Shown: one piece after another, positions 17,734 to 25,689 of the stretch
Numbering within the stretch: the first letter of the stretch is position 1
Layout: every line of letters starts with the position of its first letter
DNA from: Halomonas urumqiensis
GTDB lineage: Bacteria > Pseudomonadota > Gammaproteobacteria > Pseudomonadales > Halomonadaceae
Direction of reading: 5' to 3'
DNA: 64,000 nucleotides
Assembly: GCF_003028575.1 (NCBI RefSeq)
Contig: NZ_PYUD01000003.1
Coordinates: 434,001 to 498,000, forward strand
Position numbers and translations under genes: made by a program
The notes under the pieces: model-generated
What the model saw: the letters and a program-made list of their open reading frames with translations, nothing else
Told to the model about the DNA's origin: nothing
Databases searched by the model: none

Positions 17734-18645
17734 TCACCCCTTACTCCTCACCCCTTGCTTACTGCGCCCCGCCGGCATGATGGTGCACCACACGCCGATG
17801 ATCACCACCAGGCTCGCCAGCACCTGCAAGGCCAGGATGTCGTCGCCGAGAAACCACCAGGCACCCAGCATGGTGAACACCGGCAGCAGGTTGAGGTAGA
17901 CCGCCGCGCGGGTCGGGCCGATATCGGCCAGGGCATGGTTGTAGAGCAAAAGCGCTACCACCGAAGGAAAGATCCCCAGGTAGGCGAGCCCGGCCACTTC
18001 CCCAAGCCCAAGCGACGGGATCACCTGCCAGGCGCCCTCGAACAGCGCGATGGGAGCCAACGCCAGGTTGGCGATGGCCAGCATCACCAGCAGGCTGCCG
18101 TAGCGGGGAAAGAGCGCCATATGCTCCTTGACCAGAAACGAGTAGCCGACCCACACCAGCACCGCCAGCAACATGATCATGTCGCCCGGGTTGACGCCTC
18201 CCGGCGCACCCGCCCGGGGCGTGCCCGCGAGGATCACCACCACCGCCCCGGCCAGCGACAGCGCCACCCCGAACCATTGCAGGGCGCGGAAGCGCTCACC
18301 CAGCAGCAGCACGCTGAGCAGCAGGGTCACCACCGGGATGGTACTTTCCAGTATCGCGACGTTGGTGGCCGAGGTGTACTTGAGAGAGGCGTAAATCAAC
18401 GCATTGAAGAAGGCCACACCGGTCAGCGAAAGCCCCAGCAGCGGTCGCCAATGGCGACGGAACATCGGCATGTTGTAGCGGGCCTGATGCCAGCCCACCG
18501 GCAGCATGATCAACAGGGCGATAAATACTCGCCCCATCGAGATCGTGAAGGGCGGCAGGTCAGCAAGCGCCTTGCCGACCAGGATGTTGCCGGAAAAGAT
18601 CGCCACAACCAGCAACAGGAACAGGTGGGGCCGCAAGGCGCGCAT
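17734..18645 (-). CDS. EamA/DMT-family transporter
   Basis: A 303-aa inner-membrane protein with ten hydrophobic segments, made of two EamA repeats (the first with N-I-L-V-G-K-A and A-T-N-V-A-I-L-E-S-T, the second with L-N-L-L-P-V-F-T-M-L-G). The ATG at 18645 has GGAG 6 bases upstream, preferred over TTG 18660. Likely an exporter of amino acids or other small metabolites. The last residues (about Q-G-V-R-S-K-G) are encoded by a low-complexity direct repeat of CTCACCCCTT (17733-17742, 17747-17756), so the true family C-terminus may have been extended. Its position between the araC-type regulator and aruC hints at an amino-acid link, which is inference. Confidence 0.85.
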   Translation of the reverse strand: MRALRPHLFLLLVVAIFSGNILVGKALADLPPFTISMGRVFIALLIMLPVGWHQARYNMPMFRRHWRPLLGLSLTGVAFFNALIYASLKYTSATNVAILESTIPVVTLLLSVLLLGERFRALQWFGVALSLAGAVVVILAGTPRAGAPGGVNPGDMIMLLAVLVWVGYSFLVKEHMALFPRYGSLLVMLAIANLALAPIALFEGAWQVIPSLGLGEVAGLAYLGIFPSVVALLLYNHALADIGPTRAAVYLNLLPVFTMLGAWWFLGDDILALQVLASLVVIIGVWCTIMPAGRSKQGVRSKG

Positions 18646-18697
18646 GGGGGCTCCAGTCAATCAGCGGAAAGGGTGTCGGCAGCGTGGTGAATACCCA

Positions 18698-19675
18698 TCA
18701 GGCGAGGCGTTCCTCGCGGGGAGTGAGGCCGAAATGGTTACGGTAGGCAGTGGAAAAATGCGCCGCCGACGAGAAGCCGGTCTGCAGGGCGATATCCCCG
18801 GCCGGCACATCGCTTTCGCGCAACATTCGCCGGGCACACTGCAGGCGCAGGTCCAGGTAGTAGCGACTGGGCACCGCCTGCAGGTGTTTCTTGAACAAGC
18901 GCTCCAACTGGCGCCGCGATATGCCCAGGTGCTCGGCGAGCTCGTGGGTGGTCAACGGCTCCTCGATGTTGGCCTCCATCAGCGCCACCGCCTCGACCAA
19001 GCTTTCGGGCGCATGACCGAGACGCGAACGCAGCGATATCTGCTGGGGTTCGTCGCCCATGCGTACGCGCTCCAGCACGAAGTGTTCGGAGACCCGTTCA
19101 GCGAGTTCTCGGCCCTGCTGACTGCCGATCAGCGTCATTATCATGTCCATGGCGGCGGTACCGCCGCCACACGTCAGGCGGTCGCGGTCGATTTCGAACA
19201 GATGGCGTGACAGCCGCACCCTGGGGTACTCGCGGGCCGCCGCCTCATAGCGCTGCCAGGGCAGCGCGGCACGGTAGCCGTCGAGCAGGCCGGCACGCGC
19301 CAGCACCTCGGTTCCCCCACCGATGCCGGCCAGCACCACCCCCCGCGACGCCTGCTTGCCAAGCCATGCCATCAGCGGAGCAAGCTGGCCCGCGACCACG
19401 GGTTCCGCCGCGCACACCAGCAACATGTCCAGAGCGACCGTCCCTTCGCCGATGCACTCGGCGGGCGCGAGCACTTGTTTCGAGCCGCTGGTCACCGGCC
19501 GCTCATCGAGAGCGAAGGTGGTCAGCCGGTACAGGGCCTGCCCCGCCAATTGGTTGGCCACCGCCAACGGCTCGGTGGCGCACGCTTCGGCAAGCAAGGA
19601 GAAGCCGGGGAGTACCACGACACCGACCTGCCGGGTCAGGCGCGGCACATGGGAAGGCGGGAAAGACTCTGACAT
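18698..19675 (-). CDS. GlxA-type transcriptional regulator (GATase-1-like + AraC HTH)
   Basis: A 325-aa regulator. The N-terminal ~200 residues are a DJ-1/GATase-1-like domain (V-V-V-L-P-G-F-S-L-L-A-E; A-G-I-G-G-G-T-E-V-L-A-R-A-G-L-L-D-G), and the C-terminal ~100 residues are an AraC double HTH (L-G-I-S-R-R-Q-L-E-R-L-F-K-K-H, ending in G-F-S-S-A-A-H-F-S-T-A-Y-R-N-H-F-G). The elbow nucleophile position is I-G-G rather than C-T-G, so it is non-enzymatic, as in most regulators of this type. In P. aeruginosa ArgR, of the same architecture, lies next to and activates aruCFGDB; this gene is on the same strand 1.8 kb upstream of aruC, so an ArgR-like role is plausible. Choline/carnitine regulators share the fold. 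Confidence 0.85.
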   Translation of the reverse strand: MSESFPPSHVPRLTRQVGVVVLPGFSLLAEACATEPLAVANQLAGQALYRLTTFALDERPVTSGSKQVLAPAECIGEGTVALDMLLVCAAEPVVAGQLAPLMAWLGKQASRGVVLAGIGGGTEVLARAGLLDGYRAALPWQRYEAAAREYPRVRLSRHLFEIDRDRLTCGGGTAAMDMIMTLIGSQQGRELAERVSEHFVLERVRMGDEPQQISLRSRLGHAPESLVEAVALMEANIEEPLTTHELAEHLGISRRQLERLFKKHLQAVPSRYYLDLRLQCARRMLRESDVPAGDIALQTGFSSAAHFSTAYRNHFGLTPREERLA

Positions 19676-19785
19676 GCAAGAAATGCCCTGGGTTAGGCGC
19701 CTGTCGGGGCTGATCGATCGGAGACAAGCAACGCCGCCATCTTACCCAAGGCTTGCGGCCAGGGCATCCTTGCCCCCGTGTACGC

Positions 19786-19813
19786 GCGCGGCCAGGCGAA
19801 CGCCTGGCCGCGC
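19786..19813 (-). terminator. GC-rich hairpin after the small tail-anchored gene
   Basis: Inverted arms of 12-13 bp (19786-19798 with 19801-19813) lie 18 bases past the stop of the 70-aa gene and upstream of the AraC-type gene. There is no U-tract, so intrinsic termination is only possible. Confidence 0.4.
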
Positions 19814-19830
19814 AGGGCTATATGAGAGGG

Positions 19831-20043
19831 TCACATGATGCCGTCGCCAAACAACAGCATCGCCACTACCAGAAGACATACCGCGACGATGATGATCGGC
19901 AGGATCAGCGGCAGACCGCCCGCAGGGCTCTTCGCCTCCGGTTGGTCGGCATCGGGCTCCGGGTGTGCGAAGTCCTCTGGCTCCTTTACCTCTCTGAGGT
20001 GCTCAAGCTCCTCTTCCGGGGTCTTGCTCTCTCGCGTGTCCAT
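19831..20043 (-). CDS. Small acidic protein with C-terminal membrane anchor
   Basis: A 70-aa protein of unknown function. ATG 20043 is preferred (AGGGAGA upstream, M-D-T-R-E-S-K start). The first ~40 residues are strongly acidic (E-E-E-L-E-H-L-R-E and D-x-D-x-x-E repeats), followed by G-G-L-P-L and about 22 hydrophobic residues up to the end, so it looks tail-anchored in the inner membrane. It is 62 bases downstream of fabV on the same strand and ends at a hairpin. Short but convincing by ribosome site and composition; no family recognised. Confidence 0.7.
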   Translation of the reverse strand: MDTRESKTPEEELEHLREVKEPEDFAHPEPDADQPEAKSPAGGLPLILPIIIVAVCLLVVAMLLFGDGIM

Positions 20044-20105
20044 GGCCGTCTCCCTGTCGATGGCTGCCCGCCGCCGACCTGAATGCGCCACAACAAGCGG
20101 CAGGC

Positions 20106-21326
20106 TTATAGATTGACGACATCAAAATCGGCGACGGGGTTCACCTCTGCATCATAGTCCACGTCGTCGCGTTCGAAGCCGAACAGCTTGAGGAATTCGT
20201 GCTTGTAGCCAGCGTAGTCGGTAATCTCGAAGAGATTCTCGGTGGTGACCCGGGGCCACAGGTCCTTGCAGGCCTGCTGGACGTCGTCGCGCAGCTCCCA
20301 ATCATCCAGCCTCAGGCGATCGGCATCATCGGTTGCCATGTCCCCCGTCTTGCCGGAGTAGAGGCGCTCGCCGAACAGCCGGTTGAGCTGGTCGATGGTG
20401 CCCTCGTGCAGGCCCTTCTCCTTCATCACCTTGTAGACCATGGCGATATACAACGGCATGACCGGAATCGCCGCGCTGGCCTGGGTGACCACCGACTTGA
20501 GTACCGCCACATTGGCGCCACCGCCGGTTTCTGACAGGCGCTTGTCGATCTCGCCGGCGGCACGGTCGAGGTCCTCCTTGGCCTTGCCAAGCGCGCCATG
20601 CCAATAGATCGGCCAGGTGATCTCGGTGCCGATATAGCTGAATGCCACGCTGCGCGCGCCAGGTGCCAGCACCCCGGCCTGGTCGAGGGCGTCGATCCAC
20701 AGCTCCCAGTCCTCTCCGCCCATCACCGCCCGGGTATCCTCGATCTCCTGCTCGGTGGCGGGCTCGACCTCGGCCTCGATGATGGCATCCTTGTTGGTAT
20801 CGATGGCGGTGGCACGGTAGGTTTCACCGATCGGCTTGAGGCTCGAACGCTTGAGCTCGCCGGAATCGGGCAGCTTGCGCACCGGCGAGGCCAGGGAGTA
20901 GACCACCAGATCGACCTGCCCCATGTCCTGCTTGATCTGTTCGATGGCGGTCTCGCGGGCCTCATGGGAGAACGCATCACCATTGATCGACTTGCTGTAG
21001 AGCCCCTCGGCCTTGGCGAACTTGTCGAAGGCGGCGCTGTTGTACCAGCCGGCGGTGCCCGGCTTCTTCTCGCTGCCCGGCTTCTCGAAGAAGATGCCCA
21101 GGGTGTCGGCGCCATAACCAAAGGCGGCAGTGATTCGCGCGGCGAGGCCGTAGCCGCTCGAGGCACCGATCACCAGCACCTTCTTTGGCCGCTGCGCCCC
21201 GTCGCCCAGGACCTTGTCCAGGCCACGGGCGCGTGTTGCCTCGATCTGCTCGAGCACATTGCGCTCGCAGCCGACGGGGTGGGTGGTGGTGCAGATGAAA
21301 CCACGTACCTTGGGCTTGATGATCAC
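20106..21326 (-). CDS. fabV: Trans-2-enoyl-ACP (CoA) reductase FabV
   Basis: A 406-aa NADH-dependent enoyl reductase, last step of fatty-acid elongation, usually triclosan-resistant. The GTG at 21326 gives the canonical start [14 protein letters not shown] and has GAGGT 5 bases upstream; another GTG at 21338 adds four residues. Cofactor motif [15 protein letters not shown] near residues 45-60; the Y-x8-K catalytic pair lies in [12 protein letters not shown]. Length matches the family. Apparently transcribed alone or with the small downstream gene. Confidence 0.95.
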   Translation of the reverse strand: MIIKPKVRGFICTTTHPVGCERNVLEQIEATRARGLDKVLGDGAQRPKKVLVIGASSGYGLAARITAAFGYGADTLGIFFEKPGSEKKPGTAGWYNSAAFDKFAKAEGLYSKSINGDAFSHEARETAIEQIKQDMGQVDLVVYSLASPVRKLPDSGELKRSSLKPIGETYRATAIDTNKDAIIEAEVEPATEQEIEDTRAVMGGEDWELWIDALDQAGVLAPGARSVAFSYIGTEITWPIYWHGALGKAKEDLDRAAGEIDKRLSETGGGANVAVLKSVVTQASAAIPVMPLYIAMVYKVMKEKGLHEGTIDQLNRLFGERLYSGKTGDMATDDADRLRLDDWELRDDVQQACKDLWPRVTTENLFEITDYAGYKHEFLKLFGFERDDVDYDAEVNPVADFDVVNL

Positions 21327-21491
21327 GTAAGACCTCACTTTAGTCGGTCGGGTGGCTCGCGCCTGCCCGGTGTCATGAGTTGGCGATGGCCCCTATTCTA
21401 GCGAGGGTGCCGCGCGCTGTCCGCCCTTGAGCCCGACCTTTGCCTCGGGCAGGATGCACCTCGATGAACAACGCCACGCGGGAGGCTTGAG

Positions 21492-21881
21492 ATGAATGCA
21501 CAGGACCTGGTCGATGAGCGCGGTGATCTGTGGCTTGCGCTCGCCCCGTTGTGGCTCGAGCGCGAACCCGGCGAGCGCGACTATGCGCGCATGATCGAAG
21601 TGATCCAGCGCCATGACCTGACGCTGCGAGAACTGGAGTGGATCTTCCGGCTGGAACTCGCGCCGGTGCTGGCGCGCTATCAAATGACGGTCGCTGGCGA
21701 ATGGCGACACTTCGACGACCACCGGCTGATGAAGCAACTGGTGGCCCACAACCTGAGGCTCAACGGCTGGCGGCGCAAGAGCTGGGCGCTGTTCTCGGGC
21801 CTGACCACCATGATGACGCGCCACCGCTGGAACGAACTGATGGCGCGCCTGATGGTCGTCCGCGGCGAGCTACCCCAGTGA
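21492..21881 (+). CDS. Conserved-looking hypothetical protein (129 aa)
   Basis: A soluble, helix-rich 129-aa protein with no signal peptide or membrane segment. Start ATG 21492 has GGAGG at good spacing. Features: W-L-A-L-A-P-L-W near the start, R-E-L-E-W-I-F-R-L-E-L-A-P-V-L and W-R-R-K-S-W. No catalytic motif recognised. It is isolated: fabV diverges 165 bp upstream, and a palindromic repeat element begins 34 bp downstream. Probably a real gene; function unknown. Confidence 0.65.
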   Translation: MNAQDLVDERGDLWLALAPLWLEREPGERDYARMIEVIQRHDLTLRELEWIFRLELAPVLARYQMTVAGEWRHFDDHRLMKQLVAHNLRLNGWRRKSWALFSGLTTMMTRHRWNELMARLMVVRGELPQ

Positions 21882-21915
21882 CGCGCCGACGGCGAGGCTG
21901 CCCGGAGAGACACAA

Positions 21916-22088
21916 GGCTTTGTCTGAAAAGTTGGCGAGCGATGGTCAGACAAGGCAAAAATCGGCGAAAAGACGGACCGGGCTCGCGTGCGAGTTTACG
22001 GGTTGTAAATGAGTATTTTGATCGGACTCGCGCACGAGCCGATTTTTAACGCCGTATGGCCGAGCGCAGCCAGTTTTCAGGCAGAGCC
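21916..22088. repeat. MITE-like palindromic element
   Basis: About 173 bp bounded by near-perfect 19-20 bp inverted repeats (21916-21935 and 22070-22088). Nested inverted segments inside (21957-21966 with 22038-22047; 21981-21995 with 22026-22040) allow the whole unit to fold on itself. No coding capacity and no obvious target-site duplication. Its right edge supplies the last base of the neighbouring SDR stop codon. It probably belongs to a repeat family mobilised by a transposase elsewhere in the genome. Confidence 0.65.
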
Positions 22089-22876
22089 TAGAAGGTGCCC
22101 GGATAGCTGCCACCATCCAACAGAATATTCTGCCCGGTGAGATATGCCGCCTGCTGACTGCACATGAAGGCGCAGAAGGCACCGAACTCCTCGGCGTTGC
22201 CGAATCGCCCCGCGGGAATCGCTTGCTCGCGCTGCTCACGCACGGTGTCCACGGACCCACCCTGTGCCTGCGCCGTGCGCTCCAGGTTGCCGCGCAGACG
22301 CGCCGTGTCGAAAGCCCCCGGCAACAGGTTGTTGAGGGTGACATTGCGCGCCGCCAGTTGCGGCTGGCGGGCAAGCCCAGCGACGAAGCCCGTCAGCCCG
22401 CAACGCGCCCCGTTGGAGAGCCCGAGAATGTCGATGGGCGCCTTGACCGCCGACGAGGTGATGTTGACCACGCGGCCGAAGCCACGTTCGGCCATGCCGT
22501 CCACGCAGGCCTTGATCAGCTCGATGGGCGTGATCATGTTGGCCTCCACCGCCGCCACCCAGTCATCGCGCTGCCAATCGCGAAAGTCCCCGGGCGGCGG
22601 CCCCCCGTTGTTGTTGACCAGGATATCGACCTGAGGGCAAGCGTCGAGCAGCGCCTTTTGCACCTCGTGATGTCCGATATCGCCGGCCACGGTATGCACC
22701 TCGATCTCCGGATAGCGCTGCCGAAGCGCCTCGCCGGTGGCCTCGAGCGTCTCCCGGCCACGCGCGTTGATCACCAGGTTCACGCCTTCGGCGGCCAGGG
22801 CCTCGGCACAGCCCCTGCCGAGCCCCTGGCTTGCGGCTCCGACGATCGCCCAGCGTCCCGCGATTCCCAGATCCAT
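22088..22876 (-). CDS. SDR-family oxidoreductase lacking the canonical Tyr-Lys pair
   Basis: A 262-aa short-chain dehydrogenase. Rossmann start: G-A-A-S-Q-G-L-G near 13-20; N-N-N-G-G-P-P-P-G near 88-96. The catalytic Ser region I-T-S-S is at 139-142, but where Y-x3-K is expected the sequence reads S-N-G-A-R (Ser154, Arg158). This matches a known divergent SDR branch with L-G-L-S-N, so it may bind NAD(P) without normal ketoreductase chemistry. Last gene on the minus strand of the TTT/cupin cluster; its stop codon abuts the MITE-like element, so its C-terminus could have been altered there, although it still ends in the usual D-G-G-S-Y-P region. Confidence 0.85.
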   Translation of the reverse strand: MDLGIAGRWAIVGAASQGLGRGCAEALAAEGVNLVINARGRETLEATGEALRQRYPEIEVHTVAGDIGHHEVQKALLDACPQVDILVNNNGGPPPGDFRDWQRDDWVAAVEANMITPIELIKACVDGMAERGFGRVVNITSSAVKAPIDILGLSNGARCGLTGFVAGLARQPQLAARNVTLNNLLPGAFDTARLRGNLERTAQAQGGSVDTVREQREQAIPAGRFGNAEEFGAFCAFMCSQQAAYLTGQNILLDGGSYPGTF

Positions 22877-22956
22877 GTCATGCTCCTTTTGAAAAGGGGT
22901 TGCCCCCTGATGAATGAAACTTATCGACTATCATGCCGACTACCGCCCAGGCCGGC

Positions 22957-23655
22957 TCAACGCGCCGCATAGCCGCCGTCCACCGGAAGCAGCACACCCG
23001 TCACGAAGGCGGCCTCGGGGGAAGCCAGGAACAACGCCGGACCGACCAGATCCTCAGGCACGCCCCAGCGCCCCATCGGGGTACGCCCGACCAGTTCTGC
23101 CGAGCGAGCGTCATCGTGGGTCAAGGGCGCGGTCAAATCGGTGGCGATCCAGCCCGGCGCCAGGGCATTGACCCTGACCCCCTCGGCGGCCCAGGCGATG
23201 GCCAGCGACTTGGTCAACTGTGCCACGCCTCCCTTGGAGGCCGCATATGCCGGCGCCTGCCCGCTGCCGAAGTACGACAGCATGGACGCCGTGTTGATGA
23301 CGCACCCGGAAGCGGCGCGCAGTGCCGGCAGCGCCGCCTGGCAGCAGCGCTGGGTCCCGTTGAGATTGATGTTCACCACCTCGGCGAACCCGTCGGGGGT
23401 GAACTCAGCCCCCCCGCGCCGAATCACTCCGGCACAGTTGACCAGCACATCCAAGTGAGTGAAGTGGCCGAAATAGCGAGTCACCGCCGCCGAATCGGAG
23501 ACATCGAGCTGCGTGTAGCCGATGTCACGATGCTGGCGCCGCGAAGGTTCGGCCTCGATCCCGGTGACATTGACCCGGGCACCTTCGCCGGCGAATCCCT
23601 CGGCAATCGCCTGACCGATACCGGAGCTTCCGCCCACGACTACCACTGTTCTCAT
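22957..23655 (-). CDS. SDR-family oxidoreductase (canonical)
   Basis: A 232-aa NAD(P)-dependent dehydrogenase/reductase. G-G-S-S-G-I-G at residues 8-14, N-C-A-G-V near 83-87, catalytic Ser in T-A-S-M-L-S, Y-A-A-S-K active site, and a P-G-W-I-A-T-D-L loop. It begins 24 bases after the stop of tctA on the same strand, so it is likely co-transcribed with the tripartite transporter. It probably oxidises or reduces the imported compound; substrate unknown. Confidence 0.88.
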   Translation of the reverse strand: MRTVVVVGGSSGIGQAIAEGFAGEGARVNVTGIEAEPSRRQHRDIGYTQLDVSDSAAVTRYFGHFTHLDVLVNCAGVIRRGGAEFTPDGFAEVVNINLNGTQRCCQAALPALRAASGCVINTASMLSYFGSGQAPAYAASKGGVAQLTKSLAIAWAAEGVRVNALAPGWIATDLTAPLTHDDARSAELVGRTPMGRWGVPEDLVGPALFLASPEAAFVTGVLLPVDGGYAAR

Positions 23656-23679
23656 CTGAGGTTTCTCCGAATGGTTGGC

Positions 23680-25185
23680 TCAGTCCTGCACGGATTGTCT
23701 GCGCTTGTTGCGTACGGGCCAGACGGTGGTCGCGATGATGGCCACCCACACCAGAATGGCGATCACCCCCAGCACCGCCGCGATGGGGCGCTCGAACAGC
23801 AGCGTCATGTCACCGCTGTGCTTGATCATCGAGCGCATGAAATTGCTCTCCACCACGGGGCCGAGGATCACCGCCAGAATCATCGGGCCTATCGGGAAGT
23901 CGTTCTCCGCGAGGAAGAAGGCGATGACACCCAGAATCAGCATGATCCACACATCGAAATTGCTGTTGTTGGTGGCAAACGCCCCCACGATGCAGAAGAG
24001 CAGGATCAGCGGGTAGAGCACGGCCGGCGGCACCGAGAGGATGTGCCTTGAACCGCGCACCGCCAGCAACCCCAGCGGCAACAGCAGCAGGTTGGCGAGC
24101 AGGAACACGATGAAGATGGCGTTGACCAGCGCGGCATCGGTGGTGAAGACATCTGGACCAGGCGTGATGCCTTTCATCATCAGCACGCCGATGATGATGG
24201 CGGTGATGGTATCGCCGGGAATACCGAACACCAGCGCGGGCACATAGGCCCCGGAAAGTGCGGCGTTATTCGCCGAACTGGCCGCCACCAGCCCTTCCGG
24301 ATGCCCCGTGCCATAGCGTTCCGGGGTGCGCGACAACCGACGCGACAGCGCATAGCTGATCCACGAGGCAATGTCGGCCCCCGCCCCGGGCAGTGCGCCA
24401 ATCAGCGTCCCCAACACGCCGCTGCGCGCCATGCCGCCCTTGTAGCGCCACATCAACGTGCCCACCCCACGAAACGGCTTCTCGGCAACGGGAGGCGTCG
24501 GGATGACACGCTGCCCCACTTCGGGCAGCCGCCGCAGCAGCTCGGCCACCGCGAACAGGCCAATCAGCACCGGCAGGATCGAAATGCCGCTGAGCAGTTC
24601 GGGAAGGCCGAAGGTGAAGCGCATCTGACCGGAGACCGAATCCATGCCGATCATTGCCACCAGCAACCCCAGCAGCATCGAGATCGCCCCCTTGAGAGGG
24701 TCGCTCCCCGACACCAATACCGCGCAGGAGAGCCCCAGCAAGGCAAGCCAGAAGTATTCGTCGCTGGTGAACTGCAGCGCGAACTCCGCCACCAGCGGCG
24801 CGAAGAACGCCAGTATCGCCACGCCGATCACCCCGCCCACGGCCGAGCAGGCGAGGTTGACGCCCAGCGCCTGCCCCACCCGCCCCTGGCGCCCCATCTG
24901 GTAGGCCTCCTCGGTGTAGGCAGCCGAGGCCGGCGTCCCCGGAATGCGCAACAGCGCACCGGGAATGTCGCCGGCGACGATGGCCATGGCCGTCGCCGAG
25001 ACGATGGCGGCAATGGCAGGCAATGGGTCCATGAAGAAGGTCACCGGCACCAGCAGGGCCGTGGCCATGGTAGCGGTGAGCCCGGGAATGGCACCGATGA
25101 ACAGGCCGAACAGCGAGGCGCCAAGCACCACCGCCAGCACCTCCCAGCTGAACACCATCATCAGGGCTTGCTGCAATTCAGCCAT
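23680..25185 (-). CDS. tctA: Tripartite tricarboxylate transporter, large membrane subunit TctA
   Basis: A 501-aa inner-membrane permease with about 12 hydrophobic segments. ATG 25185 is preferred and touches the tctB stop (TGATG). TctA signatures: G-A-I-P-G-L-T-A-T-M-A near residue 30, G-D-I-P-G-A-L-L-R-I-P-G-T-P-A-S-A, and a second copy G-A-L-P-G-A-G-A-D-I-A. It works with TctB and the periplasmic TctC to import carboxylates using a sodium or proton gradient. Gene order C-B-A as usual. Confidence 0.94.
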   Translation of the reverse strand: MAELQQALMMVFSWEVLAVVLGASLFGLFIGAIPGLTATMATALLVPVTFFMDPLPAIAAIVSATAMAIVAGDIPGALLRIPGTPASAAYTEEAYQMGRQGRVGQALGVNLACSAVGGVIGVAILAFFAPLVAEFALQFTSDEYFWLALLGLSCAVLVSGSDPLKGAISMLLGLLVAMIGMDSVSGQMRFTFGLPELLSGISILPVLIGLFAVAELLRRLPEVGQRVIPTPPVAEKPFRGVGTLMWRYKGGMARSGVLGTLIGALPGAGADIASWISYALSRRLSRTPERYGTGHPEGLVAASSANNAALSGAYVPALVFGIPGDTITAIIIGVLMMKGITPGPDVFTTDAALVNAIFIVFLLANLLLLPLGLLAVRGSRHILSVPPAVLYPLILLFCIVGAFATNNSNFDVWIMLILGVIAFFLAENDFPIGPMILAVILGPVVESNFMRSMIKHSGDMTLLFERPIAAVLGVIAILVWVAIIATTVWPVRNKRRQSVQD

Positions 25186-25655
25186 CAGTACACCACCCTT
25201 TCCAGAACGCCCAGCGGCAGTGGCACTCGCAATAGCTCGACGAAGGCAAGCCAGATCAGCAGGGTCGCCACCCCGCCGACCAGCACCGAAAGCCCCCAGC
25301 GGCCGGAACTCAGCCAGCCGATCATCAGGGTGGTCATCAACCACGCCACCACGGGAAACCCGAGCAACGGTGCAAGCAGCAGGTAGCCAACCACAGCGAG
25401 GATCACGGCCGCGATACAGAGGAAAACCCGTGATGCAGCGAATTCGCCCTGCCAGGAGAAGCCGAGATCACCACGCTTCCAGGCACGCAGCGCCAGCAGT
25501 ACCCCAAGCAGCATCAGCAAGCCGCCGATCAGGGTCGGAAAGGTACCCGCGCCAAACTCCTGGCGCGGCATCGCGGGAAAATTACGGGAGCCCCAGACGG
25601 TGATGGCGCCAATCAGCGCCATCACCACTCCCATCACGAGGTCATTGACACGCAT
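25185..25655 (-). CDS. tctB: Tripartite tricarboxylate transporter, small membrane subunit TctB
   Basis: A 156-aa inner-membrane protein with four hydrophobic segments and the TctB-like middle P-T-L-I-G-G-L-L-M-L-L-G. It lies between tctC (34-bp gap) and tctA (1-base overlap). Assigned mainly from size, topology and position, which are diagnostic for this system. Confidence 0.9.
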   Translation of the reverse strand: MRVNDLVMGVVMALIGAITVWGSRNFPAMPRQEFGAGTFPTLIGGLLMLLGVLLALRAWKRGDLGFSWQGEFAASRVFLCIAAVILAVVGYLLLAPLLGFPVVAWLMTTLMIGWLSSGRWGLSVLVGGVATLLIWLAFVELLRVPLPLGVLERVVY

Positions 25656-25689
25656 GCCGAATCCTTGTCATGGCAGGGAATCGGCCCGC

